From NCBI RefSeq assembly GCF_009363255.1, contig NZ_CP045318.1, positions 3,647,501-3,711,500 of the forward strand: a DNA stretch of 64,000 bases. The letters are read 5' to 3'. The notes beneath the pieces were generated by a model, which was given only the letters and a program-made list of their open reading frames with translations, did no database searches and was not told the DNA's origin. The stretch comes from Roseivivax sp. THAF197b. Its GTDB lineage: Bacteria > Pseudomonadota > Alphaproteobacteria > Rhodobacterales > Rhodobacteraceae. Positions 19,711 to 27,189 of this stretch are shown here, one piece after another. The position numbers and the translations under genes were made by a program. Position 1 is the first letter of the stretch. Every line of letters begins with the position of its first letter.

Positions 19711-20532
19711 ATGTCCGAGACACCCAAATTGACCGACCGTACCGCGCTCGAGGCGCATCGCGCGCGCGCCCGCCGGAACCCCGCATTGTTCCTGCAGGAG
19801 GCCGCAGCCGACGATATCAAGGATCGTCTCGCCGTGGTTAACAGGACGTTTACCGCGCCCGCCATCGTGACGACCGAGCCCGCGCTCTGGCAAAGCCGCA
19901 TCCCCGGCGCGACCTGCGTTCCCGACGCGCCTGTCCTGCAACTGGAAGAGGGCGCGCATGACCTGTTGATCCACGCGCTTGCGCTGCATTGGGCCGATGA
20001 TCCGGTGGGTCAGCTCATCCAGTGTCGGCGGGCCTTGAAGCCCGACGGGCTGTTCCTCGGTGTGGCCTTTGGCGGCCAGACCCTGACGGAATTGCGCGCG
20101 GCGCTCGGGCAGGCCGAGATCGAGGTGACGGGCGGGCTCAGCCCGCGTGTGGCGCCGATGGCCGATATCCGCGATCTGGGCGCGCTCTTGCAGCGGGCGG
20201 GTCTTGCTCTTCCGGTGGCAGACGCGGCCCCCCTGCGTGTCAGCTACGAAAGCGCGCTGCACCTGATGCGCGACCTGCGCGCCATGGGCGAGACGAATGC
20301 GCTTGAGGGCCGGGTGCGGCATTTCAGCCGACGCGCGATCTTCCTGCGCGCCGCCGAGCTATATGCACAGACCAGCACAACGGAGGACGGGCGCGTCCTT
20401 GCGACCTATGAATTGGTCACGCTGACGGGCTGGTCGCCCGATGACAGCCAGCCGCAACCCCTGCGCCCCGGCTCCGCGACAACCCGGCTTGCCGATGCGC
20501 TTGGAACGTCGGAAACCAAGCTCAAAGATTGA
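19711..20532 (+). CDS. NDUFAF5/BioC-like SAM-dependent methyltransferase, degenerate SAM motif
   Basis: A 273-aa protein resembling the alphaproteobacterial NDUFAF5-like methyltransferases. LALHWADDPVGQLIQCRRALKPDG and the following FGGQTLTELRAAL are the conserved C-terminal half of the fold, and GGLSPRVAPMADIRD is a further family block. The N-terminal segment that should carry the Gly-rich SAM motif (DxGxGxG) instead reads VNRTFTAPAIVTTEPALW, so classical SAM binding is doubtful. A ribosome-binding site is not obvious. In mitochondria NDUFAF5 hydroxylates a complex I subunit, so activity other than methyl transfer is possible. Confidence 0.75.
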   Translation: MSETPKLTDRTALEAHRARARRNPALFLQEAAADDIKDRLAVVNRTFTAPAIVTTEPALWQSRIPGATCVPDAPVLQLEEGAHDLLIHALALHWADDPVGQLIQCRRALKPDGLFLGVAFGGQTLTELRAALGQAEIEVTGGLSPRVAPMADIRDLGALLQRAGLALPVADAAPLRVSYESALHLMRDLRAMGETNALEGRVRHFSRRAIFLRAAELYAQTSTTEDGRVLATYELVTLTGWSPDDSQPQPLRPGSATTRLADALGTSETKLKD

Positions 20533-20564
20533 CCCCTGCGCGGGAGAGGTTACTTAGACCAAAA

Positions 20565-20581
20565 ATTACAACCGTTCTAAA
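20565..20581 (+). promoter_or_regulatory. ICE/Irr-like box upstream of hemH
   Basis: ATTACAA-CCG-TTCTAAA matches the iron-control element TTTAGAA-N3-TTCTAAA bound by Irr at 12 of the 14 non-spacer positions. It ends 15 bases before the hemH ATG (20597). Heme and iron genes are known Irr targets in alphaproteobacteria, and position and target gene both fit. The exact effect (repression or activation under low iron) cannot be read from the sequence. Confidence 0.6.
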
Positions 20582-20596
20582 TCGAAGGGTCTGCTC

Positions 20597-21691
20597 ATGC
20601 TCGATGCGACGAAGTCCGCGGTGCGCCCGCCGCATTCACCGGCGGATCACCCGAAGGTTCCTGCCTACAAGGTTGGGATTCTGGTCTCCAATCTCGGCAC
20701 GCCCGACAATTACGATTACTGGTCGATGCGCCGGTATCTGAACGAATTCCTCTCGGACCGACGGGTGATCGACTATTCGCCTTGGCTCTGGCAGCCGCTC
20801 CTGCAGCTCATCATCCTGACCAAGCGGCCCTTCTCGTCGGGCGAGGCCTACAAGTCGATCTGGAACGAAGAGCAGGGCGAAAGCCCGCTGATGACCATCA
20901 CCAAGGATCAGACCGCCAAGATCCGCGCGCAGATGCAGGCCCAGTATGGCGACCGCGTCATGGTCGATTTCTGCATGCGCTACGGCAATCCTTCCACGAA
21001 GTCCAAGGTCCGCGAGATGGTCGATGCCGGCTGCCGCCAGATCCTGTTCTTCCCGCTTTATCCGCATTACGCGGGCGCCACCTCGGCCACGGCCAATGAC
21101 CAGTTCTTCCGCGCATTGATGGAGGAGAAGTGGCAGCCGACCGCGCGCACGGTCGATCCCTATTACGAGCATCCGAAATACATCGAGGCCTTGGCCCAGT
21201 CGATCGAGCGCGCCTATGCCAAGATGGAGACGCGGCCCGACATCCTCGTCTGTTCCTATCACGGCGTGCCGAAGCGCTACCTGATGGAGGGGGATCCCTA
21301 CCATTGCCAATGCGCCAAGACCACGCGCATGCTGAAGGAACGGCTGGGCTGGGACGACACGGAGATCACCACGACCTTCCAGTCCCGCTTCGGGCCGGAG
21401 GAATGGCTGAAGCCCTACACCGTGGAAGAAGTCGCGCGCCTGGCCGAGGAAGACGGCAAGAAGAACATCGCCGTCTGCGCGCCCGCCTTCTCGGCCGACT
21501 GCATCGAAACGCTCGAAGAGATCAACGAAGAGATCAAGGAAAGCTTCGAGGAGGCGGGTGGCGAGCATTTCACCTACATCCCCTGCCTCAACGATGACGA
21601 TGCGCATATCGACGCGCTCTGCACCGTGATCAACGAAAATCTCGCAGGCTGGGTGATGGAGCCTGCCGACGCGAAAGCGCACGCGGGCTGA
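20597..21691 (+). CDS. hemH: Ferrochelatase
   Basis: Last step of protoheme synthesis: insertion of Fe2+ into protoporphyrin IX. The N-terminus has VSNLGTPDNYDYWSMRRYL, the core has the catalytic SYHGVPKRYL, and PYHCQCAKTT and FQSRFGPEEWLKPYT are typical of proteobacterial ferrochelatases. FSADCIETLEEI follows. At 364 aa it is of normal length. The ATG at 20597 has GAAGGG upstream and follows the ICE-like box. Upstream is an NDUFAF5-like gene on the same strand, 64 bases away. Confidence 0.96.
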   Translation: MLDATKSAVRPPHSPADHPKVPAYKVGILVSNLGTPDNYDYWSMRRYLNEFLSDRRVIDYSPWLWQPLLQLIILTKRPFSSGEAYKSIWNEEQGESPLMTITKDQTAKIRAQMQAQYGDRVMVDFCMRYGNPSTKSKVREMVDAGCRQILFFPLYPHYAGATSATANDQFFRALMEEKWQPTARTVDPYYEHPKYIEALAQSIERAYAKMETRPDILVCSYHGVPKRYLMEGDPYHCQCAKTTRMLKERLGWDDTEITTTFQSRFGPEEWLKPYTVEEVARLAEEDGKKNIAVCAPAFSADCIETLEEINEEIKESFEEAGGEHFTYIPCLNDDDAHIDALCTVINENLAGWVMEPADAKAHAG

Positions 21692-21704
21692 GATCAGGGC
21701 GCCC

Positions 21705-21728
21705 GGCGGCGGATGCAAATCTGCCGCC
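21705..21728 (+). terminator. Possible hairpin terminator after hemH
   Basis: A 9-bp stem (one G-T pair) with loop TGCAAA begins 13 bases after the hemH stop. No T-run follows, so termination function is weakly supported. Confidence 0.3.
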
Positions 21729-21821
21729 CGGCCGCTGACCGACACGCTCATCAAGTTTCGGTCATAAAGCTTGGAAGCGGGCGCTCCGCCTCTTTACCTT
21801 GAAAGGGTAAGGAGGCCGCCC

Positions 21822-22595
21822 GTGGACAGCATTCTTCCCAAGATCGGCAAGCGTTTCGCGCAATGGCTGGCTGAGCAGCAGCGCGAGCAGGATTGGTCTG
21901 TCCCGTCCGACTTCGCGCTTCTGCGCCAGACCCTGCGCCCCGGCGATGTCCTCTTGGTCGAGGGTCAGGCCCGCGTTTCCACCGCGATCAAGTACCTCAC
22001 TCAATCCACCTGGTCACATGCCGCGCTGTATACCGGGCCCATCCCCGGACGCATGGATCCTGACGGCACCGCGCACGAGCTGGTGGAAGCGGTGGTCGAG
22101 GCGGGCTGCATCTCGGTGCCCCTGTCGAAATATCGCGATTACCACACGCGGATTTGCCGACCTGTCGGGCTGAACAGCGAGGAACGGCAGCGCGTTGTCG
22201 ACTTCATGATCGGCAAGATTGGCCTGTCCTACGATCTGCGCAATATCTTCGATCTGATGCGCTACTTCATCCCGACCCCACCGGTCCCGGTGCCATGGCG
22301 GCGGCGCATGCTGTCCCTGGGATCAGGCGATCCGACGCGGGCGATCTGTTCGTCGCTCATCGCCCAGGCGTTCCAGTCCGTGCAATATCCGATCCTGCCA
22401 CGGATCGAGACGCTGGAAGGCACGCATGCGGCGCGGGAAATCCTGCATATTCGCCATCACAGCCTGTTTGCGCCGCGGGACTTCGACATCTCGCCATATT
22501 TCGAGATCGTGAAACCGCACCTTGCGCGGGGCTTCGATCATCATGCCGTGGAATGGGCTGATCACCCGGCGGCGAATCCCTCTTCACCGCGGTGA
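21822..22595 (+). CDS. YiiX/YebB-like permuted NlpC/P60 family hydrolase
   Basis: A 257-aa protein of the circularly permuted papain-like NlpC/P60 (LRAT-like) group. The catalytic His (H66 in TWSHAALYTG) precedes the Cys (C176 in RAICSSLIAQ), the reverse of classical order. LRPGDVLLVEGQARVST before the His is typical. The start is GTG at 21822, decided by a strong GGAGG (21811-21815) six bases before it. There is no signal peptide, so it probably acts in the cytoplasm. Substrates (peptide, lipid or thioester bonds) cannot be predicted. It is the only gene between hemH and a convergent small gene. Confidence 0.78.
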   Translation: MDSILPKIGKRFAQWLAEQQREQDWSVPSDFALLRQTLRPGDVLLVEGQARVSTAIKYLTQSTWSHAALYTGPIPGRMDPDGTAHELVEAVVEAGCISVPLSKYRDYHTRICRPVGLNSEERQRVVDFMIGKIGLSYDLRNIFDLMRYFIPTPPVPVPWRRRMLSLGSGDPTRAICSSLIAQAFQSVQYPILPRIETLEGTHAAREILHIRHHSLFAPRDFDISPYFEIVKPHLARGFDHHAVEWADHPAANPSSPR

Positions 22596-22605
22596 TGCCC
22601 TTTGC

Positions 22606-22640
22606 GCAAAAGAAAAGGCGGCGCCGAAGCACCGCCTTTC
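22606..22640 (-). terminator. Intrinsic terminator of the small membrane protein gene
   Basis: Read on the minus strand, AAAGGCGGTGCTTCGGCGCCGCCTTT forms a strong hairpin followed by TCTTTTG. It lies about 20 bases beyond the stop at 22661 and may also end the convergent plus-strand gene. Confidence 0.78.
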
Positions 22641-22660
22641 CCGTAACAGTATCGAAGCTA

Positions 22661-22858
22661 TCAGTCGTTGTGCGCGACAGCTGCTGCGACGAGCGCGAGC
22701 AGGATCAGCGGAACGATGATGGCTGCCGAGGAGGACTGCTGCTCAGTCTCTTCGACGATCACGACGGGCTCCATGACCACGTCGTCTTTTGCGTAGGAAC
22801 CGGCCATTGCGGACGTGCCAGCAGCGGCGATGGCGGCGGCGAGTGCGAGTTTCTTCAT
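22661..22858 (-). CDS. Small secreted or membrane protein, 65 aa, unknown function
   Basis: No function is recognised. The protein has an N-terminal signal peptide (MKKLALAAAIAAAGTSAMAG), a short acidic middle (EPVVIVEETEQQSSS) and a C-terminal hydrophobic helix (IIVPLILLALVAAAVA, residues 46-61). It is probably a tail-anchored envelope protein. The ATG at 22858 is chosen because GGAGGATAATT lies directly before it; the frame stays open 15 codons further but that extension lacks a ribosome-binding site. It has its own promoter region and terminator, so it is likely well expressed. Similar short proteins occur in roseobacters. Confidence 0.78.
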   Translation of the reverse strand: MKKLALAAAIAAAGTSAMAGSYAKDDVVMEPVVIVEETEQQSSSAAIIVPLILLALVAAAVAHND

Positions 22859-22997
22859 AATTATCCTCCAGATAACTGCCCACGCGAAAAAGACACGGGG
22901 CACCCAAGACTAAACCTCGTGAGTCGTTCTAAGCAGCTTCATAATGGGAATGCAAATGCAACGTAGACGACGGAAAAGGCCAACTGACCGAATGTCG

Positions 22998-23603
22998 TCA
23001 AATTAGCAACACCTGCGTGCCCACATTGGCCATCTCGTAAAGCTCTTCGATGTGCTGGTTATAAAGGCCGATACAACCATTGGAGGAACGGCGACCGATC
23101 TTGCGGGTATCGTGGGTGCCGTGGATCCGGTAATAGGTCCAGCTGAGATGCAGCGCGCGCGTTCCAAGCGGGTTGTCCGGGCCGGGGCCGACATAGTCTG
23201 GCCATTCGGGACTACGCTGCTTCATCGAAGGCGTGGGGCGCCAATCGGGCTCGGGATCCTTCAGCGTGACGCGGGTCCGGCCGCGACGCGTCAGATCTTC
23301 GGTCAGCGGCACGGAGGTCGGGTAGAGCTTGTAGACCGACTCGTCCTCGGACCAGTAATGCAGCGCCCGGCTCTGGATATCGACGAGGATGGCGCCGTTG
23401 TTCAGGTTCGAGAAGTAGGGCTGCCAGTCGAGCGTGCGGAAGCTCGAGACGTTGCGGCGAACCACGGTGGACAGGTCGCGCTCCACCTCGGTGGTGCCTG
23501 CGCCGTTCACGCTTTGGGCAAGGGCCGGGGCAGCCAGCGTCGTGGCGACGCCGCCGAGAACGAAGGCGCGGCGGGAGGTGCGATGCTTCGTAGGGTTTTT
23601 CAT
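22998..23603 (-). CDS. L,D-transpeptidase (YkuD family), Tat-type signal
   Basis: Periplasmic cysteine transpeptidase that forms 3-3 peptidoglycan cross-links or attaches proteins to the wall. The YkuD motif is at the C-terminus: YRIHGTHD, then SSNGCIGLYN with catalytic C177. The N-terminus has a twin-arginine signal (TSRRAFVLGGVATTLAAP). Length is 201 aa. It is divergent from the CAP-domain lipoprotein gene, and a second L,D-transpeptidase lies 0.9 kb away. Both partners share an intergenic region with an inverted repeat. Confidence 0.92.
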   Translation of the reverse strand: MKNPTKHRTSRRAFVLGGVATTLAAPALAQSVNGAGTTEVERDLSTVVRRNVSSFRTLDWQPYFSNLNNGAILVDIQSRALHYWSEDESVYKLYPTSVPLTEDLTRRGRTRVTLKDPEPDWRPTPSMKQRSPEWPDYVGPGPDNPLGTRALHLSWTYYRIHGTHDTRKIGRRSSNGCIGLYNQHIEELYEMANVGTQVLLI

Positions 23604-23666
23604 AGGGTAACTCCGTCAGCGGATAATCAGTTACGTTGCAAATATGGCGCGGATGCCGCAGTCACA

Positions 23667-23714
23667 AATCAAACCCGCGTGGGGCGGCAAACACACGCCG
23701 ATGTGGGTTTGATT
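23667..23714. repeat. Inverted repeat in the divergent ldt/CAP promoter region
   Basis: AATCAAACCC (23667-23676) and GGGTTTGATT (23705-23714) are perfect 10-bp complements separated by 28 bases. The element lies between the divergent starts at 23603 and 23772. It could be a paired operator or an RNA hairpin in a leader. Confidence 0.5.
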
Positions 23715-23771
23715 AGCCACGCCGCTTAATCTAAGCGTTTTCTGGCTCTTTTTGAAGGATAGGGACTTGTG

Positions 23772-24365
23772 ATGATCCGCGTTACGCATCTGATGGCCGT
23801 TCTCGCGCTCGGCGCTTTGGCCGCTTGCGGGCCTCCGCCGCCGCCGGCCGAGCCGCAATTGGGTCCCGATGGACTGCCCTTGCCGACCCTGTACCGAATC
23901 AATGCAGGCGATCAGAACCGCATCGAGATCCGCATGCTCGACTCGGTCAACGCCCTGCGCGCAGAAGCAGGTGTGCCGCAATTGCAGTACAATTCGGCGC
24001 TGAATGCTGCCGCGGCCACTCATTCCCGCGATATGTCGGTGCAGAATCGCCCCTGGCATTTCGGCTCGGACGGCTCCTCGCCGGTCGATCGCGTGCGCCG
24101 CGTCGGCTATAGCGGCGAGCTGAAGGGCGAGGCGATCTCGGAAACCTACGAGACCGAGTTGCAGACCCTTGCCGCCTGGATGGACGACCCCGCAACACGC
24201 GGCGTGATCCTGTCGCCCGAGGCCCGCGATATGGGCTTTTCGTGGTTCCAGGAAAACAATGGCAAGATCTGGTGGACCCTGATCACCGGCGGCCCCGAGA
24301 GCGTGGACAGCGCGGCCCCGGTCCTGTCCTCCTCCGGTACGCTCGACGCGGCCGACACGCTCTGA
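23772..24365 (+). CDS. CAP/SCP-domain lipoprotein
   Basis: A 197-aa lipoprotein with lipobox LAAC (Cys at residue 19) and a proline-rich linker (GPPPPPAEPQ), then a CAP (SCP/PR1) domain. Recognisable blocks are LDSVNALRAEAGVPQLQYN, AAATHSRDMSVQNRPWHFG and MGFSWFQENNGKIWWTLI. Bacterial CAP proteins are envelope proteins of mostly unknown activity. A GTG codon directly before the ATG is an alternative start. Flanked by two L,D-transpeptidase genes, it may take part in cell-wall upkeep, which is inference from context. Confidence 0.85.
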   Translation: MIRVTHLMAVLALGALAACGPPPPPAEPQLGPDGLPLPTLYRINAGDQNRIEIRMLDSVNALRAEAGVPQLQYNSALNAAAATHSRDMSVQNRPWHFGSDGSSPVDRVRRVGYSGELKGEAISETYETELQTLAAWMDDPATRGVILSPEARDMGFSWFQENNGKIWWTLITGGPESVDSAAPVLSSSGTLDAADTL

Positions 24366-24451
24366 GCTCCGACATCTGCCGCGATGCGCCTTGCCTCGGA
24401 CAGGCGCGCCGTGGCCCTGTCACGACCGGACCGGAAATACCTCCAGAGAGC

Positions 24452-24503
24452 GCGAGAGACAGCGTCTCTCGCAGGCGCCGTCCCGGCTCGATGCCGGGGC
24501 GGC
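24452..24503. terminator. Two stacked hairpins between convergent genes
   Basis: GCGAGAGAC-AGC-GTCTCTCGC is a perfect 9-bp stem (24452-24472). Next comes GCCGTCCCGGC-TCGAT-GCCGGGGCGGC (24477-24503), an 11-bp stem with one G-T pair. They lie between the stops of the CAP lipoprotein (24365) and the convergent L,D-transpeptidase (24520). T-runs are poor, so this is a likely but unproven two-way terminator. Confidence 0.5.
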
Positions 24504-24519
24504 GTCTTCCCCAAAGATC

Positions 24520-25020
24520 TTAAGGCAGGATCACGATGGGCGTGCCATCCTTCACCATGGCGTAGACGTCTTCCATCTCGCGATTCTTCACGGCGATGCA
24601 GCCCCAGGTCCAGTCGGAGCGGGGATGTGCCTTGCTGCCCTTGGGCGGGCCGCCATGAATGAAGATGTCGCCGCCCGGCGATTCGCCCAGCGCCAGCGCC
24701 TCCGCGATATCGCGCTCGTTCGGGTAGGAAATCCCGAGCGACAGGTGAAACCGCGAATTCGGATTGCGCTTGTCGATGGTGTAGACGCCCTCGGGCGTTT
24801 TCCCGTCGCCTTCGATCTGCTTGTCGCCCACGGGCGCGAAGCCGAGCCCGACCGGATAGGTCTTCAGCACCTTGCTGTGATGCAGCAGATGCATCCGCCG
24901 GTCGCTTTTGTCCACGATGACCTGCGTCACCTCGGGACCGCTATATGTCCTGAATTTGCTGCTGCATCCCTGGAGCCCGAAAGCCAGGATGCAGACGCCG
25001 ATAAGCCTGATGAGTGTCAC
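24520..25020 (-). CDS. L,D-transpeptidase lipoprotein (YkuD family)
   Basis: A 166-aa YkuD-domain protein with a lipobox (LQGC, Cys at residue 19), so probably anchored to a membrane facing the periplasm. The active-site region is IFIHGGPP...WTWGCIAVKN, with catalytic Cys141. The domain makes up almost the whole protein, as in the short ErfK/YbiS-like group. The start is GTG at 25020, with a weak ribosome-binding site. It is the second L,D-transpeptidase in 2 kb, differing from the first in its anchor. Confidence 0.9.
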   Translation of the reverse strand: MTLIRLIGVCILAFGLQGCSSKFRTYSGPEVTQVIVDKSDRRMHLLHHSKVLKTYPVGLGFAPVGDKQIEGDGKTPEGVYTIDKRNPNSRFHLSLGISYPNERDIAEALALGESPGGDIFIHGGPPKGSKAHPRSDWTWGCIAVKNREMEDVYAMVKDGTPIVILP

Positions 25021-25081
25021 TGTTCTGCCCGTTCTTTTCTTGGCAGATTAGCCCATGTTCACGGATCCGCGAAGGGCCTGT

Positions 25082-25921
25082 TTACGGGCGATCACGCGGC
25101 GGTGACTCCCGCTCGGTGAGCCGTGCTTCGATCGCTTCGAGCCGTTGCAGCACCTGATCGCGGTAGCTGTCGGTGGCGGCATTGGCCTCCTCCGCATGGG
25201 CGTCCTGCATCGAGTTGACGATGAGACCCACGACAAGGTTCACCACCGCGAAGGTCGTGACCAGGATGAACGGCACGAAGAACGCCCAGGCATAGGGATA
25301 GACCTCCATCACCGGGCGAACGATGCCCATGGACCAGGATTCGAGCGTCATGATCTGGAATAGCGAATAGGCCGACCGGCCGAGCGTGCCAAACCATTCC
25401 TCGAATTGGGCGGCCTGTTCGGGCGTGCAGGGCGGACAGCCCATCCCGAAGAGCTTTGTTGCCATGACGGCCCCGATATAGAAGATCAGCGTCATCAGCA
25501 GAAAGACCGACGCCATGCCCGGCAGCGCGGTCAGAAAGCCTTCGACCACGCGGCGCAGACGGGGCATCACCGAGACCACGCGCAAGACCCGCAGGATCCT
25601 GAGCGCCCGCAGCACCGACAGTGTCTGCGAGCCGGGTACGAGCGACAGCCCGACAATGACGAAGTCGAAGATGTTCCAGCCCGAACGGAAGAACCGCCCG
25701 CCATGGGCGATGAGCTTCGCGATGATCTCGATCACGAAGATCGACAGGCACGCAATGTCGAGCGCACGGATCAGCGTGCCCGCCTCGGCCATGATCGTCT
25801 CGGACGTCTCAAGCCCCAGAACGAAGGCGTTGAACAGGATCACGCCGGTGATCGCGTTGCGCGTGACATCACGGTCGAGGATGTCGGACAGGCGGGAACG
25901 GAAGGACATCAGGGCACTCAC
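25082..25921 (-). CDS. Voltage-gated sodium channel (NaChBac/NavAb family)
   Basis: A 279-aa subunit expected to form a homotetrameric inner-membrane channel with six segments. S4 carries Arg at 105, 108, 111 and 114 (VLRALRILRVLR). The selectivity filter is TLESWSM (192-198), identical to NavAb. A charged C-terminal coiled coil (RDQVLQRLEAIEARLTE) ends the chain. Between S5 and the pore helix there is an insertion of about 12 residues with C162-P-P-C165 that typical bacterial channels lack. The GTG start overlaps the RNA methyltransferase stop (GTGA); an ATG four codons later is an alternative. Related marine channels act in motility and pH or sodium homeostasis. Confidence 0.9.
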   Translation of the reverse strand: MSALMSFRSRLSDILDRDVTRNAITGVILFNAFVLGLETSETIMAEAGTLIRALDIACLSIFVIEIIAKLIAHGGRFFRSGWNIFDFVIVGLSLVPGSQTLSVLRALRILRVLRVVSVMPRLRRVVEGFLTALPGMASVFLLMTLIFYIGAVMATKLFGMGCPPCTPEQAAQFEEWFGTLGRSAYSLFQIMTLESWSMGIVRPVMEVYPYAWAFFVPFILVTTFAVVNLVVGLIVNSMQDAHAEEANAATDSYRDQVLQRLEAIEARLTERESPPRDRP

Positions 25922-27135
25922 CGAAGGGTAAAGGAAGCGACAAGCTCGATATGGGTGGACCAGCGGAATTGGTCCACCACCTGCAGCCAGTCGAGGTCAT
26001 AGCCCGCGCGCACCAGCGTGGCCGCATCACGGGCGAAGGTCACCGGATTGCAGGAGACATGAGCTATCTTGGCGGGCTTGGCTTGTGCCAATTCCGCGAT
26101 TTGCGCCTCGGCGCCCGCGCGAGGCGGGTCGATGGCGACGGCGTCGAGCTTGGCCATGTCTTCGGCGATCAGGGGGTCACGAAAGAGATCGCGGGTCTGC
26201 GTCGTGACCGCTTTCAGCCCGCGCGACATCCGCCAGCCGTGATCGAGCGCGTCGGTCATGGCGCGCGCGCCCTCGATGGCCAGAACCTCGGAATGCTGCG
26301 CCATGGGCAAGGCAAAGGTGCCGCAGCCCGCGAACAGGTCCGCGCTGCGCTTCGCCCCCTTGGTGATTTCCAGAACCGCATCGCGCAGGGCAGCCTCGCC
26401 CTCGGGTGTGGCCTGCAGGAACGCGCCAGGCGGCGGCGTCACGGCCGCGGGGCCGAAATGCAGCACCGGCGGGCGGCGTTGCAGCGTCTCCTCGTCACCC
26501 CAGGCGATACGGGAAAGATCGTAGTCCCGCGCGATATCGGCGAGGGACGCGCGCAGCTCGCTGTCCAGCGGTTTGCCGCCCGTGACCGACACATCAAGGC
26601 CGGTCTCGGTCGTCGTGACCAGCACCGACAGTTCGCCCTTGCGGCTGCCGCCCAGCACGGCCAGCGCCTCCACCAGCGGCAAGGCGCCCGCGAGGTCGGG
26701 ATGGACCAGCAGGCAATTCGGCACCGGCACGATCACGTCGGAGCGTTTCTTGTGAAAGCCCGCCAACGCGCCTTTCTTGGTGCGCCGGGCCGAGAAACTC
26801 GCGCGGCGCCGCGTCTGCGGTGGCGAGGTCACGATCGGACGAAACTCGGTCTCGAGGCCCTGGGCTGCCAGCGCGGTGCGCACGATCTCGGTCTTCCAGT
26901 TGGCGGTGAACGCCTCGGAGGCGTGCTGGAGCTGACAGCCGCCACAGCTTTTCCCATGCACGCAGGGCGGCGCAACCCGGTCGGGCGACGGTGTGACGAT
27001 GCGCGGGTTCGGCATGTAGCCATTGTCGATATCGCCATCGAGCACCTCGCCCGGTAGCGTACCCGGCGCATAGACCGGCCCCGGCGCGATGCCGTCGCCA
27101 AGATGTCCGAGCCGTTCGATGATCACAGGTTGCAT
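25918..27135 (-). CDS. Class I SAM-dependent RNA (uracil-5-) methyltransferase, RlmD/TrmA family
   Basis: A 405-aa RNA m5U methyltransferase with a TRAM-like N-terminus. A likely [4Fe-4S] site is CVHGKSCGGC (C-x5-C-x2-C) plus a later Cys in VPNCLLVHP. The SAM motif is ADLFAGCGTFALP, the catalytic loop IDPPRAG, and the nucleophile HVSCNPVTFARD. The iron-sulfur signature points to the RlmD (23S U1939) branch, but RlmC or another target is possible. The ATG at 27135 gives MQPVIIERLGHLGDGIA, the usual beginning; an upstream GTG or ATG adds only four residues. Confidence 0.86.
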   Translation of the reverse strand: MQPVIIERLGHLGDGIAPGPVYAPGTLPGEVLDGDIDNGYMPNPRIVTPSPDRVAPPCVHGKSCGGCQLQHASEAFTANWKTEIVRTALAAQGLETEFRPIVTSPPQTRRRASFSARRTKKGALAGFHKKRSDVIVPVPNCLLVHPDLAGALPLVEALAVLGGSRKGELSVLVTTTETGLDVSVTGGKPLDSELRASLADIARDYDLSRIAWGDEETLQRRPPVLHFGPAAVTPPPGAFLQATPEGEAALRDAVLEITKGAKRSADLFAGCGTFALPMAQHSEVLAIEGARAMTDALDHGWRMSRGLKAVTTQTRDLFRDPLIAEDMAKLDAVAIDPPRAGAEAQIAELAQAKPAKIAHVSCNPVTFARDAATLVRAGYDLDWLQVVDQFRWSTHIELVASFTLR

Positions 27136-27189
27136 GGCCGCTCTCATGCCCGGAAATGCGGGCCGGGTCGAGGGGGATTGGCGCGCGCC

